NCBI RefSeq assembly: GCF_000281895.1
Contig: NZ_CM001558.1
Location: 4,964,556 to 5,028,555 of the forward strand
DNA length: 64,000 bases
Direction of reading: 5' to 3'
From: Pseudomonas fluorescens Q2-87
GTDB taxonomy: Bacteria > Pseudomonadota > Gammaproteobacteria > Pseudomonadales > Pseudomonadaceae
The notes below the pieces were generated by a model. That model searched no databases, was not told the origin of the DNA, and was given only the letters and a program-made list of their open reading frames with translations. Below, one piece after another: positions 40,581-51,608 of the stretch; within the stretch, counting starts at the first letter, position 1, and every line of letters starts with the position of its first letter. Made by a program: the position numbers and the translations under genes.

Positions 40581-42449
40581 TTAAATCCACAACTTCTTGA
40601 AGTCACGACCGCCAAAGATCAGGTTGACCATTGCGCGGGTCACCATGATGGCTGTGAACATCGAGGTAAAGATCCCGAGGGACATGGTCACTGCGAAGCC
40701 CTTGACCGGGCCGGTGCCCATGGCGAAGAGAATCCCGCCGACCAGCAACGTGGTCAGGTTGGCGTCGAGAATCGCGGTGAATGCCCGGCCGAAGCCTTCG
40801 TTGATCGCACGTTGAATCGTCATGCCCGCGGCGATCTCTTCACGTATCCGCGAGAAGATCAGCACGTTGGCGTCCACCGCCATACCCATGGTCAACACGA
40901 TACCGGCAATACCTGGCAGGGTCAGCGTAGCGCCCAGCAGCGACATCAGGGCCAGCAGCATCACCATGTTCACCGCCAGCGCGACGGTGGCGATGATGCC
41001 GAAGAAACGGTAGATGGCGATGATGAACAGCGAGACGAACAGCATGCCCCACAGCGATGCATCGATACCCTTGGTGATGTTGTCGGCACCCAGGCTCGGG
41101 CCGATGGTGCGCTCTTCAGCGAAGTACATCGGTGCAGCCAGGCCACCGGCACGCAGCAGCAGGGCCAGTTCCGAGGATTCACCCTGGCCGTTCAGGCCGG
41201 TGATGCGGAACTGACTGCCCAACGGCGACTGGATGGTCGCCAGGCTGATGATCTTCTTTTCTTCCTTGAAGGTCTGCACCGCGACGTCTTTCTCGACACC
41301 GTCGACCACTTGCTTGGTGTAGGTGGTAGTCGGCTTCTGCTCGATGAAGATCACCGCCATGCTGCGACCGACGTTGCTGCGCGTGGCGCGGCTCATCAGC
41401 TCGCCGCCGTGGCCGTCCAGGCGAATGTTCACCTGCGGACGACCCTGCTCATCGAAGCCGGCCTTGGCGTCGGTCACCTGGTCACCGGTGATGATCAGGC
41501 CGCGCTCGATCTGCGCCGCCGGGCGATTGCCCTCGCGGAACTCGAAGCTTTCGGTCGTGGCCTTGGAAGCACCCGGCTCAGCGCCGAGGCGGAATTCCAG
41601 GTTGGCAGTCTTGCCGAGGATACGCTTGGCTTCGGCGGTGTCTTGCACGCCTGGCAGCTCAACCACGATGCGGTTGGCGCCCTGGCGCTGCACGATTGGC
41701 TCGGCCACACCCAGCTCGTTGACGCGGTTACGCACCGTGGTCAAGTTCTGCTTGATGGAGTATTCACGGATTTCCGCCAGCTTGGCCGGGGTCATCGCCA
41801 GACGCAGCACCGCCTGACCATTGAGGTCGGCCGGCACAACATCGAAATCGTTGAAGTTCTTGCGGATCAGGCTGCGGGCCTGCTCGCGGGTATCGGTATC
41901 GCTGAAGCCCAGCTGGATGGCACCGTCGAGTTGCGGCAGGCTGCGATAACGCACGCGCTCTTTGCGCAACAGGCTCTTGACGTCGCCTTCGTAGACTTTC
42001 ATCCGCGCGTCGAGGGCTTTTTCCATGTCCACTTCCAGCAGGAAGTGCACACCGCCGGACAAGTCCAGGCCCAGCTTCATCGGGTGCGCGCCGAGCTTGC
42101 GCAGCCATTGCGGAGTGGTCTGGGCCAGGTTCAAGGCTACGACGTAATCGTCGCCCATGGTTTTGCGCACCACGTCCTTGGCCGGCAGCTGGTCTTCAGC
42201 CTTGGTCAGACGCAACAGGCCACCCTTGCCGTTTTCGGCGATGGTTGCAGCCTTGACGTCGATCCCGGCAGCCTTGAGCGCAGCGCTCGCACGATCCAGA
42301 TCGGCCTGGGTGACCGCCAGCGCAGTGCTTGCACCGCTGACCTGAATGGCCGGGTCATCCGGGTATAGATTGGGAGCGGAATAAATCAGACCGACCGCCA
42401 GCACCGCCAGGATCAGTACATATTTCCACAGAGGGTATTTGTTCAGCAT
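40581..42449 (-). CDS. secD: Protein translocase subunit SecD
   Basis: This 622-residue protein has six membrane helices and a large periplasmic domain. Landmarks are GLDLSGGVHFLLEVDMEKA near residue 127, QGANRIVVELPGVQD near 258 and GMAVDANVLIFSRIREE near 520. I chose the ATG at 42449; a GTG directly before it is also possible. It precedes secF and follows yajC. Confidence 0.96.
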   Translation of the reverse strand: MLNKYPLWKYVLILAVLAVGLIYSAPNLYPDDPAIQVSGASTALAVTQADLDRASAALKAAGIDVKAATIAENGKGGLLRLTKAEDQLPAKDVVRKTMGDDYVVALNLAQTTPQWLRKLGAHPMKLGLDLSGGVHFLLEVDMEKALDARMKVYEGDVKSLLRKERVRYRSLPQLDGAIQLGFSDTDTREQARSLIRKNFNDFDVVPADLNGQAVLRLAMTPAKLAEIREYSIKQNLTTVRNRVNELGVAEPIVQRQGANRIVVELPGVQDTAEAKRILGKTANLEFRLGAEPGASKATTESFEFREGNRPAAQIERGLIITGDQVTDAKAGFDEQGRPQVNIRLDGHGGELMSRATRSNVGRSMAVIFIEQKPTTTYTKQVVDGVEKDVAVQTFKEEKKIISLATIQSPLGSQFRITGLNGQGESSELALLLRAGGLAAPMYFAEERTIGPSLGADNITKGIDASLWGMLFVSLFIIAIYRFFGIIATVALAVNMVMLLALMSLLGATLTLPGIAGIVLTMGMAVDANVLIFSRIREEIAAGMTIQRAINEGFGRAFTAILDANLTTLLVGGILFAMGTGPVKGFAVTMSLGIFTSMFTAIMVTRAMVNLIFGGRDFKKLWI

Positions 42450-42514
42450 CACGCCGCCCGCTTATGACGCGGGGCGCCTTGCGCGCCCCGTCGATTGAAT
42501 AGAAGTTTGAAACC

Positions 42515-42853
42515 TTAGATCGCTTTCAGCGTGCCTTTTGGCAGCGTGGCCGCGATGGCGCCCTTCTGGAACTTCATTTCAACAGTGTCGGACACTTCCA
42601 GAACCACGAAGTCATCGGCCACTTTGGTGATCTTGCCCGCGATGCCGCCGGTGGTGACCACTTCGTCGCCCTTCTGCAGGCTGCCCAGCAGGTTTTTCTG
42701 CTCTTTGGCGCGCTTGGCCTGTGGACGCCAGATCATCAGGTAGAAGATGACCAGGAAGCCGACCAGGAAAATCCACTCGAAACCGCCGCCCATTGGGCCG
42801 GCAGCAGCAGGTGCAGCCGCGTCAGCCATGGCATTAGAGATAAAAAAGCTCAT
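42515..42853 (-). CDS. yajC: Sec translocon accessory subunit YajC
   Basis: This 112-residue protein has one membrane helix (FEWIFLVGFLVIFYLMIW near residues 25-42) followed by the conserved RPQAKRAKEQKNLLGSLQKG and a cytoplasmic domain. It is the usual gene between tgt and secD. Confidence 0.95.
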   Translation of the reverse strand: MSFFISNAMADAAAPAAAGPMGGGFEWIFLVGFLVIFYLMIWRPQAKRAKEQKNLLGSLQKGDEVVTTGGIAGKITKVADDFVVLEVSDTVEMKFQKGAIAATLPKGTLKAI

Positions 42854-42897
42854 TTAGCACTCCAGTTGCAAGTATTGAATCTTAGGATCGGGAAAAC

Positions 42898-45077
<2,180 letters not shown>

Positions 45078-45143
45078 GATGGGGTTCGTCTAGCAGGGCC
45101 GGAAAGTCTAGCGGAATTATCAAAAATTCACCATGAAACGTGA

Positions 45144-45172
45144 TTGACCAACGGTAGGCACCTCTCTATACT
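45144..45172 (+). promoter_or_regulatory. Promoter of tRNA-Leu
   Basis: TTGACC at 45144-45149 and TATACT at 45167-45172 are 17 bases apart. The -10 box ends 13 bases before the mature tRNA start. Confidence 0.75.
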
Positions 45173-45185
45173 TCGCCGCCATTGA

Positions 45186-45270
45186 GCCCTGATGGCGGAA
45201 TTGGTAGACGCGGCGGATTCAAAATCCGTTTTCGAAAGGAGTGGGAGTTCGAGTCTCCCTCGGGGCACCA
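45186..45270 (+). tRNA. tRNA-Leu (anticodon CAA)
   Basis: The 85-base gene folds as a class II tRNA. The acceptor arm GCCCTGA pairs with TCGGGGC, the anticodon loop TTCAAAA gives anticodon CAA, a long variable arm follows, and the T arm is GGGAGTTCGAGTCTCCC. CCA is encoded. It reads UUG codons. Accessory content begins directly after it, so it may be an integration site, although I see no integrase or second copy of its 3' end in the window. Confidence 0.95.
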
Positions 45271-45280
45271 TCTTAAAGAA

Positions 45281-45310
45281 AGACCTTGAAATTCAAGGTC
45301 TTTTTTTTCG
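45281..45310 (+). terminator. Rho-independent terminator of tRNA-Leu
   Basis: Stem AGACCTTGAA/TTCAAGGTCT followed by eight T, starting 11 bases after the tRNA. Confidence 0.9.
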
Positions 45311-45370
45311 CCTGCAGGAAAGTAGTTTTTCGCGGCTAACGCAGATCCCAACCAATCCCCCACCCGCTTT

Positions 45371-45556
45371 TGTGGTGGGGGGGATAAATCACCGCTCCCC
45401 TTTGTGGCGAGGGGATTTATCCCCGCTGGGCCGCGAAGCGGCCCCAGAATACCCAACCTCATGGTGAGGAAGAGCGAGTGGTAAGGAAGAACCTGGGAGC
45501 AAGGAAGAACCCGGGGCGAGGGAGCTTGCTCCCGCTTGAGCGCAAAGCGCTCACAA
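45371..45556. repeat. Degenerate REP-like cluster
   Basis: The block holds subtype B-like pieces: GTGGCGAGGGGATTTATCCC near 45404, a GC-rich hairpin CGCTGGGCCGCGAAGCGGCC after it, and GGCGAGGGAGCTTGCTCCCG near 45516. The short phrase GGAAGAACC occurs twice between them. I see no gene in the 374 bases from the tRNA to the next gene. Confidence 0.6.
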
Positions 45557-45644
45557 AAATGTCACAGCCCCCACCGATGCTCCGCCTTGCAACGCCCAGT
45601 TGACCCACCGCCCCTCCTCACCCGCTGACAAAGGACTTCACCCC

Positions 45645-45974
45645 ATGGAATTGCTACTGGAAACGGTCGCTCTTTACTCGCTGAAGCTGGCTTATGAGAC
45701 GGAGGGGCATAGTCCGATTCTGCGGGATGATCCGTTGATGGGCGGGTGTGATCGGGAGGTTTTTGGGTTGTTGGTGCGCAGAGAAGACATCCAAGCTATC
45801 CAGGCGAAAGTGCAGCACTGCTTGGACTTGGCGCTGGAGGCGATTGGGGGAAGCAATACGATCTTGGGGCGGGAACTGAGTCGCTTGGCGGCGGATTTCG
45901 GCGCTGCTCGGGCAATGAAGCAGCTTGACGCTCCCCTCATAGCACTTAGGGATTATCTAAAAGATATCCAATGA
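45645..45974 (+). CDS. Hypothetical protein, 109 aa
   Basis: This small soluble protein (MELLLETVALYSLKLAYETE) is mostly helical, with GGCDREVFGLLVRREDIQAI in the middle. There is no signal peptide, membrane helix or motif I recognise. Its coding DNA is less GC-rich than the core genes. It is the first gene after tRNA-Leu and stands alone on this strand. Confidence 0.6.
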   Translation: MELLLETVALYSLKLAYETEGHSPILRDDPLMGGCDREVFGLLVRREDIQAIQAKVQHCLDLALEAIGGSNTILGRELSRLAADFGAARAMKQLDAPLIALRDYLKDIQ

Positions 45975-46082
45975 GGAGAGGCCCATGGAGCTTCATGGGA
46001 GGCCGTCGCTTTCAATAACCTCCCAGGCCTCGCCAAACACAGGATTTCTGATCGTTCGGGCACGTAAAGAGTCGATCCCCAG

Positions 46083-46400
46083 TTACAAACCACTTACCGT
46101 AATGCAGAAAAGCAACTGAACATCGGCCATCGCGGACGTGGACTCGTATTCCTTTTGCGAAATACAAATAGTGTCCCTAGCCAAACGATACGCTTCCGAC
46201 GGATTGAGCTTTGAAGTATCGACACCTTGATGCAGGGACGAATGCCCTAACCTGCGGTCCGGGTAGCGCAGCCAACCTTCCCACCCCAACAGCGATGCTC
46301 CCGCTGACTCCAGAAGCTCCAATGCTTTCATCGCTTGCACGTAAGGAAGAACCAGTTCGTTCTGAGATGCGGATAGCTGTTGCAAATCTGTCAGTGTCAT
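46083..46400 (-). CDS. Small protein of immunity-protein type (tentative), 105 aa
   Basis: This 105-residue protein begins MTLTDLQQLSASQNELVLPY at the ATG 46400, which has AGGA seven bases upstream. The middle LLGWEGWLRYPDRRLGHSS is aromatic-rich and the end is VQLLFCITVSGL. The open frame continues upstream to 46544 (153 aa), and that part also looks protein-like, so a longer start is possible. Small orphan proteins of this look often act as immunity proteins near polymorphic toxins or bacteriocins, but no toxin is next to it. I do not know its function. Confidence 0.5.
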   Translation of the reverse strand: MTLTDLQQLSASQNELVLPYVQAMKALELLESAGASLLGWEGWLRYPDRRLGHSSLHQGVDTSKLNPSEAYRLARDTICISQKEYESTSAMADVQLLFCITVSGL

Positions 46401-46586
46401 CTGAAATCCTAGAGGTAAAGAGACGGGGAGCGAAAAGGTTCCCAACCGCGCACCGCAAAGCAACGAGGACCTGTAACAATCTTCCACGGCGAAGACGAAC
46501 TCGTCGTCTGTCTGCGCGCCTAAACCGGATGCAAGCCATTTCATCCACAGCTCTTCTACGTAACCACGGAATGACTAAAAAATTGA

Positions 46587-47936
46587 AGGACTCAAATAGA
46601 TGTCAATTTCAATAGGGGATTTTTCTACCCTTACGTAAAATTTCTCCACGGCGCTGCCTACAACCTGCACCAGATCCTGGAAGGTCTTGGCGTCGTATCA
46701 TCGACCTTCACCGGGCGTAACGACGCCGGGCAAATCACCGGAACTTACTGGTCGCCCGATGAAGCCATGGTGATCACACTTGGCTATCTGATGATGCTGT
46801 CACTGCTGCTGATTCCCTTGCTGGCAGCAGCGGCCTTTACCGTGAGCAAAAAGCGAGGCGTGTTCATCTTCTTCGCGCTCTTGTTCCTACCCGGTGTGTT
46901 GAACTGCCTGGGCCTTTTCCCAATCATCAATTACCTGCCCATCCGTTACACCATCAACGGCGTTGGGAAGCTGGGCAGCGAAGTCGGGCTGATTCCCCTG
47001 TTGATGCTTTGCGCCCTCACCGGATGGGGTGTCATGGTTCTTGTTTATGACAACCTCAACCTCACCGAACGCTTCCGACAGCTCTAAGATCACTTCTGGT
47101 TTCCGCTGGCATTGGTCGCAGCGGTGTTCTTTGTGGCGGACAATGGCGCCAATGAAGACACCGCACTGCTGAAGGAGGCGACAGCGAGCATCCAGGACGC
47201 CAGCGCGTTCCTGTTGAGCCAAATCAGGCGCTACGATGATTACTGTAAGGCCAATGGCTTGGGTAGCCTGAAGTCGTGCCAGTGGAGCAGCGATTCACAG
47301 TGGACCTTTACTCACATCAAAGAAGGTGAAGCCAGCTACTTCATGGATTACGCACCGGACGACTCCAAAGGGTTCTACGCCGCGAATAGAAGAACCCTAA
47401 GCGATGAGGACGTGATCGCCATTCGCACAGAGATCAACGAGTACAACCAACGGCTGTGCCCCGTGAAGTACCTTTCTAATGCCATCTCGCGCTCATCGCC
47501 CCTCTCCAGCACCTGCGAGTACGTCCCCCGCGGCTATTGCTCGGTCAATCCTGATGGTCCGCCGGGACTTGTGGACAAAAATATCAGCAGCCACACCGTA
47601 GCCTTGGCCAGCGAATGCATCATTCCCTGGCTCGCCGGTGCCAAGCCTTCCTTGAAGCAGTTGTCGGCGCTAGTCAGCCAACATGACAAAGCCAAGAATC
47701 AGCGTTGGCTGTATTTCCTTGCTGTCGCTGTGGCGGTCGGAGCAAAAGTGGCCTTGGCGACTACCAAGCTGTGCTTGATTGATGCACGGTCTGCGGCTGA
47801 TAGGCGTCGCGTTCTTAGGGCTGCACGGTATCGGCTGGGACAGTGTTTCCGGGTACTGAGGCGCTTGCTGGTCGGTTTCGGCCAATTTGCATGGTTCGCT
47901 GCGACACGCGTATCCAAGCTTCTCAAACGGGGGTAA
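46587..47936 (+). pseudogene. Membrane protein gene split by an in-frame TAA
   Basis: One reading frame runs from 46587 to 47936, broken only by TAA at 47085-47087. The first part (open without a good start until ATG 46767) has helices such as LMMLSLLLIPLLAAAAFTVS and ends ...TERFRQL; the next codons give DHFWFPLALVAAVFFVADNG, a natural continuation if the stop were once TAC or TAT. The second part is a cysteine-containing soluble domain (CKANGLGSLKSC, CEYVPRGYC) and a C-terminal helix with a basic tail. The N-terminus also seems to be missing a start. It is probably a decayed gene for an unknown membrane protein. Confidence 0.6.
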
Positions 47937-48019
47937 TACGGCGGGATCAACCTTCTACCGGTGACCGTTTCACCTAGCCATTGAGGAAAGGAGCAGCTCG
48001 TGAAGATTGCCCTGAATGC

Positions 48020-48346
48020 TCAAGTACACAGGTATGACGTCACCGCCTGCTCAAGCATGTCCACTAGCTCAGGATCCATGAAGCGATAGTCATCAGGAAT
48101 ATCCAGAACATGCAGCCGCTTGTGCTCAAGCAGCCGAGCGTACTCTGCCCGTAGACGATGCTCGTGCTTGCGCTCCATCACAAATATGACATCGGCCCAC
48201 CGGATATCCGCTGGGCCGATAGGCTTGCGTGCATTGGGGCTGGTGCCCGCCGAACGAGCACCGAAACCAGGGCGCCGACGCCAGATCGCCTCCCCGGTAG
48301 GGCTACGCCATTGGTTACGACTGCAAACGAACAGGAGATTAGTCAC
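48020..48346 (-). CDS. Short low-molecular-weight protein-tyrosine-phosphatase-like protein
   Basis: This 108-residue protein begins LLFVCSRNQWRSPTGEAIW, a variant of the low-molecular-weight phosphatase P-loop CX5R with CSRNQWR; SAGTSPNARKPI follows. The catalytic Asp loop may be LDIPDDYRFMDP near residue 82. Classic family members are about 150 residues, so this is a short form. It starts with GTG at 48346 and overlaps the stop of the gene before it, giving a coupled pair. Its substrate is unknown. Confidence 0.7.
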   Translation of the reverse strand: MTNLLFVCSRNQWRSPTGEAIWRRRPGFGARSAGTSPNARKPIGPADIRWADVIFVMERKHEHRLRAEYARLLEHKRLHVLDIPDDYRFMDPELVDMLEQAVTSYLCT

Positions 48347-48537
48347 TCTTGATCCAACAGATGGCGGGTGGTGCGGATGGGATAGCTCATACCGAGCTGA
48401 CGCGCTCGGTGCAGCTTGTCCGCACGGGTGTAGATCAGCTTCCAGTTCTTTTCTGGTTTGAAGTCCTGCGGGCTAATCGCTTCGCGCCCATTGTGCTTGC
48501 GCGATTGCGCGCGTCTCCAGCTACGGGTTCTTTCCAT
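48343..48537 (-). CDS. Small basic hypothetical protein, 64 aa
   Basis: This 64-residue basic protein (MERTRSWRRAQSRKHNGREA) has many Arg and Lys in its first half. Its stop overlaps the GTG start of the phosphatase-like gene (GTGA), which supports that it is translated with it. I recognise no family. Confidence 0.5.
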   Translation of the reverse strand: MERTRSWRRAQSRKHNGREAISPQDFKPEKNWKLIYTRADKLHRARQLGMSYPIRTTRHLLDQE

Positions 48538-48893
48538 GGTTGTTTCCTCGTGAGTACCGGGTTCAGCAGCCGCGGTAATACGAGGTGGTGGGATGGTAAG
48601 CGTGAATTGGGGTTGTGGCTAGTGTGGGCGGGTTTGGATAGAGGATCCTAACGGCTGTCGTTTCAGGATAAAGGTAAAGGAAACGGTGCCGATCTATTGC
48701 AAAATAAATAAATGCGCCCCCTCTTCTCTGCTCAGGGAGCCGTTTTATTCAGCTTTTCTCGCTCTGAAGTGAAGAGCAAGGGTCAACCAGCAATTTTCAA
48801 GCGCTTCTCCTCCCACCCAAAAGCCAATGAAAGGGGGTTGGAGACTAGCCTAAATTTGTATAGGATCGAAATATAATTGCAAAGGAGTGAATT
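48538..48893. other. Gap before the SIR2 gene
   Basis: No supported gene here. Base composition falls from GC-rich to AT-rich towards 48.9 kb. TATAAT at 48872-48877 and AAGGAG at 48882-48887 lie just before the SIR2 start. Confidence 0.45.
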
Positions 48894-50393
48894 ATGTTCG
48901 AGCTTCCTGAAGGACCAACCCGCCAGCAGTTACTGGCCCACATTTCAGAATCAAGCATATATGGAAATTTATGCCTGTTCATAGGCGCGGGATTTTCTAA
49001 AGAACTAGTTGGTGAAGAGGCTCTTTCATGGGGGCAATTATTGCAGAAGGCTACAACAGAGCTTGAAATAGAATTTGATTTTGACAATCCCAATTTAATT
49101 GGCACGGGCTATCCGGAGATAGCCTCTTCTATTTGCCGAAAACATTCAGAAGCAAAAGGACTATCGATTACAAGCAGCATGTCTTCCTTGAAAGAAAAGG
49201 TTGCCGAGCTGACTTGCTGGTACCCAACGGATCAGAAAAAAACCGTATACGCTGACCATATTAGCAAATTGTCTCCCGCCTGGGTGATAACTACTAACTA
49301 CGATTTAGTCATAGAGAGTTTGCTGCCGGGCGAGTCCATTACAATCGGGCCGGATCAGCCACTGGTTTTCCCCAAGGGACGCACACCCGTCTATCATCTT
49401 CATGGCGTACGTACGTACCCGGATAAGATTGTACTTTGCCGTGAAGACTATACCGCACTGTTCAGGCCTAATGAATATCGCCAGATAAAGCTAGCTCTGA
49501 CACTAAAGGAATCTACAACAGTACTTTTAGGTTATGGACTAGGTGATGACAATGTTTTAACTGCTTTTGATTGGTCAAAAAATGTATTTGACGAAGTTAT
49601 CAAGAGCTACCCCAATGAGACTATTCAGATAGTTCGGGTTAACACTCCAAAAAGTGATCCTTACCGAGGATATAACGGAGCTACAATTTTAGAGGTTTCC
49701 GGCTTGGCAGGATTCTTCGAAGAGCTAATGCCAATTGTCGTCCAACGGAGACAATTTCAAGATGAATTAATTAGGAAGCTACATAGCATTCGCGATCTGA
49801 TGGTTAAATCTCCGCAAGACGCCGTAATTAATTTTATTGATGAGAAAAATTTCAGAGAAACAACGCTTTCATTTGTCAACAACAGCAATTATTCACCAAT
49901 AATCGATGGCTTTATACCTTTTTTTGAGAAGTGCATTGATAAAACTTTCGAAAGATCAGCTGGGTACGGCGCTTTTCAAGGCTACGCGCAGGGCTTGACT
50001 ATAGTACTTGATATTTTGGAAACCTATGGCGACGCCCATATGCCTCCGGCGCTATTTCATAAACTAGCACACGCGTTGAACAGACAAGCTCCATTCATTG
50101 GAAAAAAGAGCGGTCAGTCCCATGCAGCAGGTAAGACCTGGGATTACAGAAAAAACAATCTATCGAAACGGCAGTTACGAGAGCTAAAAATTTATGCACA
50201 AAGCAAAGGCTGGCATCATGTTGTTTTATTACTGAATCCCCTACTTACATCAGTAGAGGTGCTCGTCGCTCCCCCACTACCACCTCTATTATCGGGGGAA
50301 AGCGGCTCGATTACTGCACTTCCTAGTATAGCCTCACTCCAGGAGCCTCTTATTCCATTCACTCCGCCGCCTGCGAAATCAACATCCTCGTAA
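48894..50393 (+). CDS. SIR2-family (NADase-like) protein, putative defence effector
   Basis: This 499-residue protein has an N-terminal SIR2-like domain: FIGAGFSKELVGE near residue 28 (nucleotide loop), ITTNYDLVIESLL near 132, VYHLHGVR near 167 with the likely catalytic His, and VLLGYGLGDDNV near 217. In known defence proteins such domains break down NAD after phage sensing; here the enzyme activity is inferred. The C-terminal 230 residues are of a type I do not recognise and may sense the trigger. The ATG has AAGGAG seven bases upstream. Its DNA is AT-richer than the core genome, suggesting acquisition. A DUF2806 gene follows after 96 bases on the same strand. Confidence 0.8.
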   Translation: MFELPEGPTRQQLLAHISESSIYGNLCLFIGAGFSKELVGEEALSWGQLLQKATTELEIEFDFDNPNLIGTGYPEIASSICRKHSEAKGLSITSSMSSLKEKVAELTCWYPTDQKKTVYADHISKLSPAWVITTNYDLVIESLLPGESITIGPDQPLVFPKGRTPVYHLHGVRTYPDKIVLCREDYTALFRPNEYRQIKLALTLKESTTVLLGYGLGDDNVLTAFDWSKNVFDEVIKSYPNETIQIVRVNTPKSDPYRGYNGATILEVSGLAGFFEELMPIVVQRRQFQDELIRKLHSIRDLMVKSPQDAVINFIDEKNFRETTLSFVNNSNYSPIIDGFIPFFEKCIDKTFERSAGYGAFQGYAQGLTIVLDILETYGDAHMPPALFHKLAHALNRQAPFIGKKSGQSHAAGKTWDYRKNNLSKRQLRELKIYAQSKGWHHVVLLLNPLLTSVEVLVAPPLPPLLSGESGSITALPSIASLQEPLIPFTPPPAKSTSS

Positions 50394-50489
50394 TCTCAGG
50401 CGCCTGTAGCACTAACTATCAAGGCGATATAAACCTAGACCTATCGAAATAACCATAAAAACATAGCAACTATATCTAAAGGATGCGAC

Positions 50490-51494
50490 ATGGAAATCCC
50501 GGGTGAAAAATTAATCATTCGAATATGGGAAACACTTTCAGAAAAAGGCATCGGTGCAATCTTTAGGCCGAGCCTAGTACGTCGCGAAGGGGTAGCGAAC
50601 ATCGAGGTTCGACGAGCTGAGATGTTGGTTTTGGCTCAAGCTGAACGCGAAGTGAAAGAAATCCAAAGTGGACATAAGGATCTATCTGATTTCTCTTTAA
50701 AAATAAGCTTCATGGAAAAGAAGGAAAATAATGATCTTCTAGTTCGTACGGAACCCACTCTAAATCTTGAAACGCTGGCGCACGCATCCGAAAAACAACA
50801 AATCATAAATGCCCTGAGAAAAGAGATTAATGTTACCAAAGCAGTTTTGCATGCTGAACAAGCCGTAATCGATGATGGACAAGAACCGCCCCTGAGCAAA
50901 GTTGACACGGATTGGTTATTTAGGTGGCGCGACTACGTGGGAGATGTTTCCTTAAATGACATGCAAGAGCTTTGGGGCAGACTGTTAGTCAGCGAGATTA
51001 AATCACCTGGGAGATACTCACTTCGGAGCCTCGACTTCTTAAGAAACTTATCTCCAACCGAGGCAAAACTAATTGAGCGGCTATCAAGCCTAGTGGTGGA
51101 GGGTTTAATCTGGGAAGGAGGAACGGTAGAGCTTATTACTTTTGATGAGCTGCTTGAGCTAGAGAACCTTGGAGTTCTGTCCGGTGTGAGCGCAGGCGGG
51201 CTAGTAAATAATACATCTACGCAAAAATCAAATGATGGATGGGTGCGCATTTTAAGAGCATCCAAGAAGTGTTTAGTCGCCAGGCATACTGAAAATAAAA
51301 TCATCAAACTACGCGGATACCGAGCAACAGCCCTTGGAGAGCAAATAATATCTGTAGGCCGATTGGACGACAACATCGAATATCTTCATAAAATTGGTAC
51401 GCACTTGGTTACGGAAGGGTTCAATGTAATGATTGCCGATTACACTGAGGATGGCACATCGACCTTTTATACAAATGGCGTAAAAATCGGGTAG
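50490..51494 (+). CDS. DUF2806-family protein
   Basis: This 334-residue protein matches what I know of DUF2806: a short N-terminal amphipathic segment (IRIWETLSEKGIGAIFRPSL), a charged helical middle (residues 45-140), the conserved DTDWLFRWRDYVGDVSLNDM near 135 with WGRLLVSEIKSPGRYSLR, and a beta-rich C-terminal half. Its function is not known. AAAGGA precedes the ATG. It lies between the SIR2 gene and a membrane-protein gene, all on the same strand with gaps of about 100 bases, so a shared role is possible but not shown. Confidence 0.75.
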   Translation: MEIPGEKLIIRIWETLSEKGIGAIFRPSLVRREGVANIEVRRAEMLVLAQAEREVKEIQSGHKDLSDFSLKISFMEKKENNDLLVRTEPTLNLETLAHASEKQQIINALRKEINVTKAVLHAEQAVIDDGQEPPLSKVDTDWLFRWRDYVGDVSLNDMQELWGRLLVSEIKSPGRYSLRSLDFLRNLSPTEAKLIERLSSLVVEGLIWEGGTVELITFDELLELENLGVLSGVSAGGLVNNTSTQKSNDGWVRILRASKKCLVARHTENKIIKLRGYRATALGEQIISVGRLDDNIEYLHKIGTHLVTEGFNVMIADYTEDGTSTFYTNGVKIG

Positions 51495-51608
51495 ACACCA
51501 TATAAAATTATAATAGAATCATCACCTCGCAAAAAAGACAAACTTACTGTCCAATAATAGACCCACCCGCCTCCCACTTAATTTAAACATCTTAATGAAG
51601 AGCAAATC

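Noticed and set aside
45186..45270. Search for an attachment-site duplicate of the tRNA-Leu 3' end
   Set aside because: I found no second copy of its last 20 bases in the window and no integrase gene, so an att site is not claimed.
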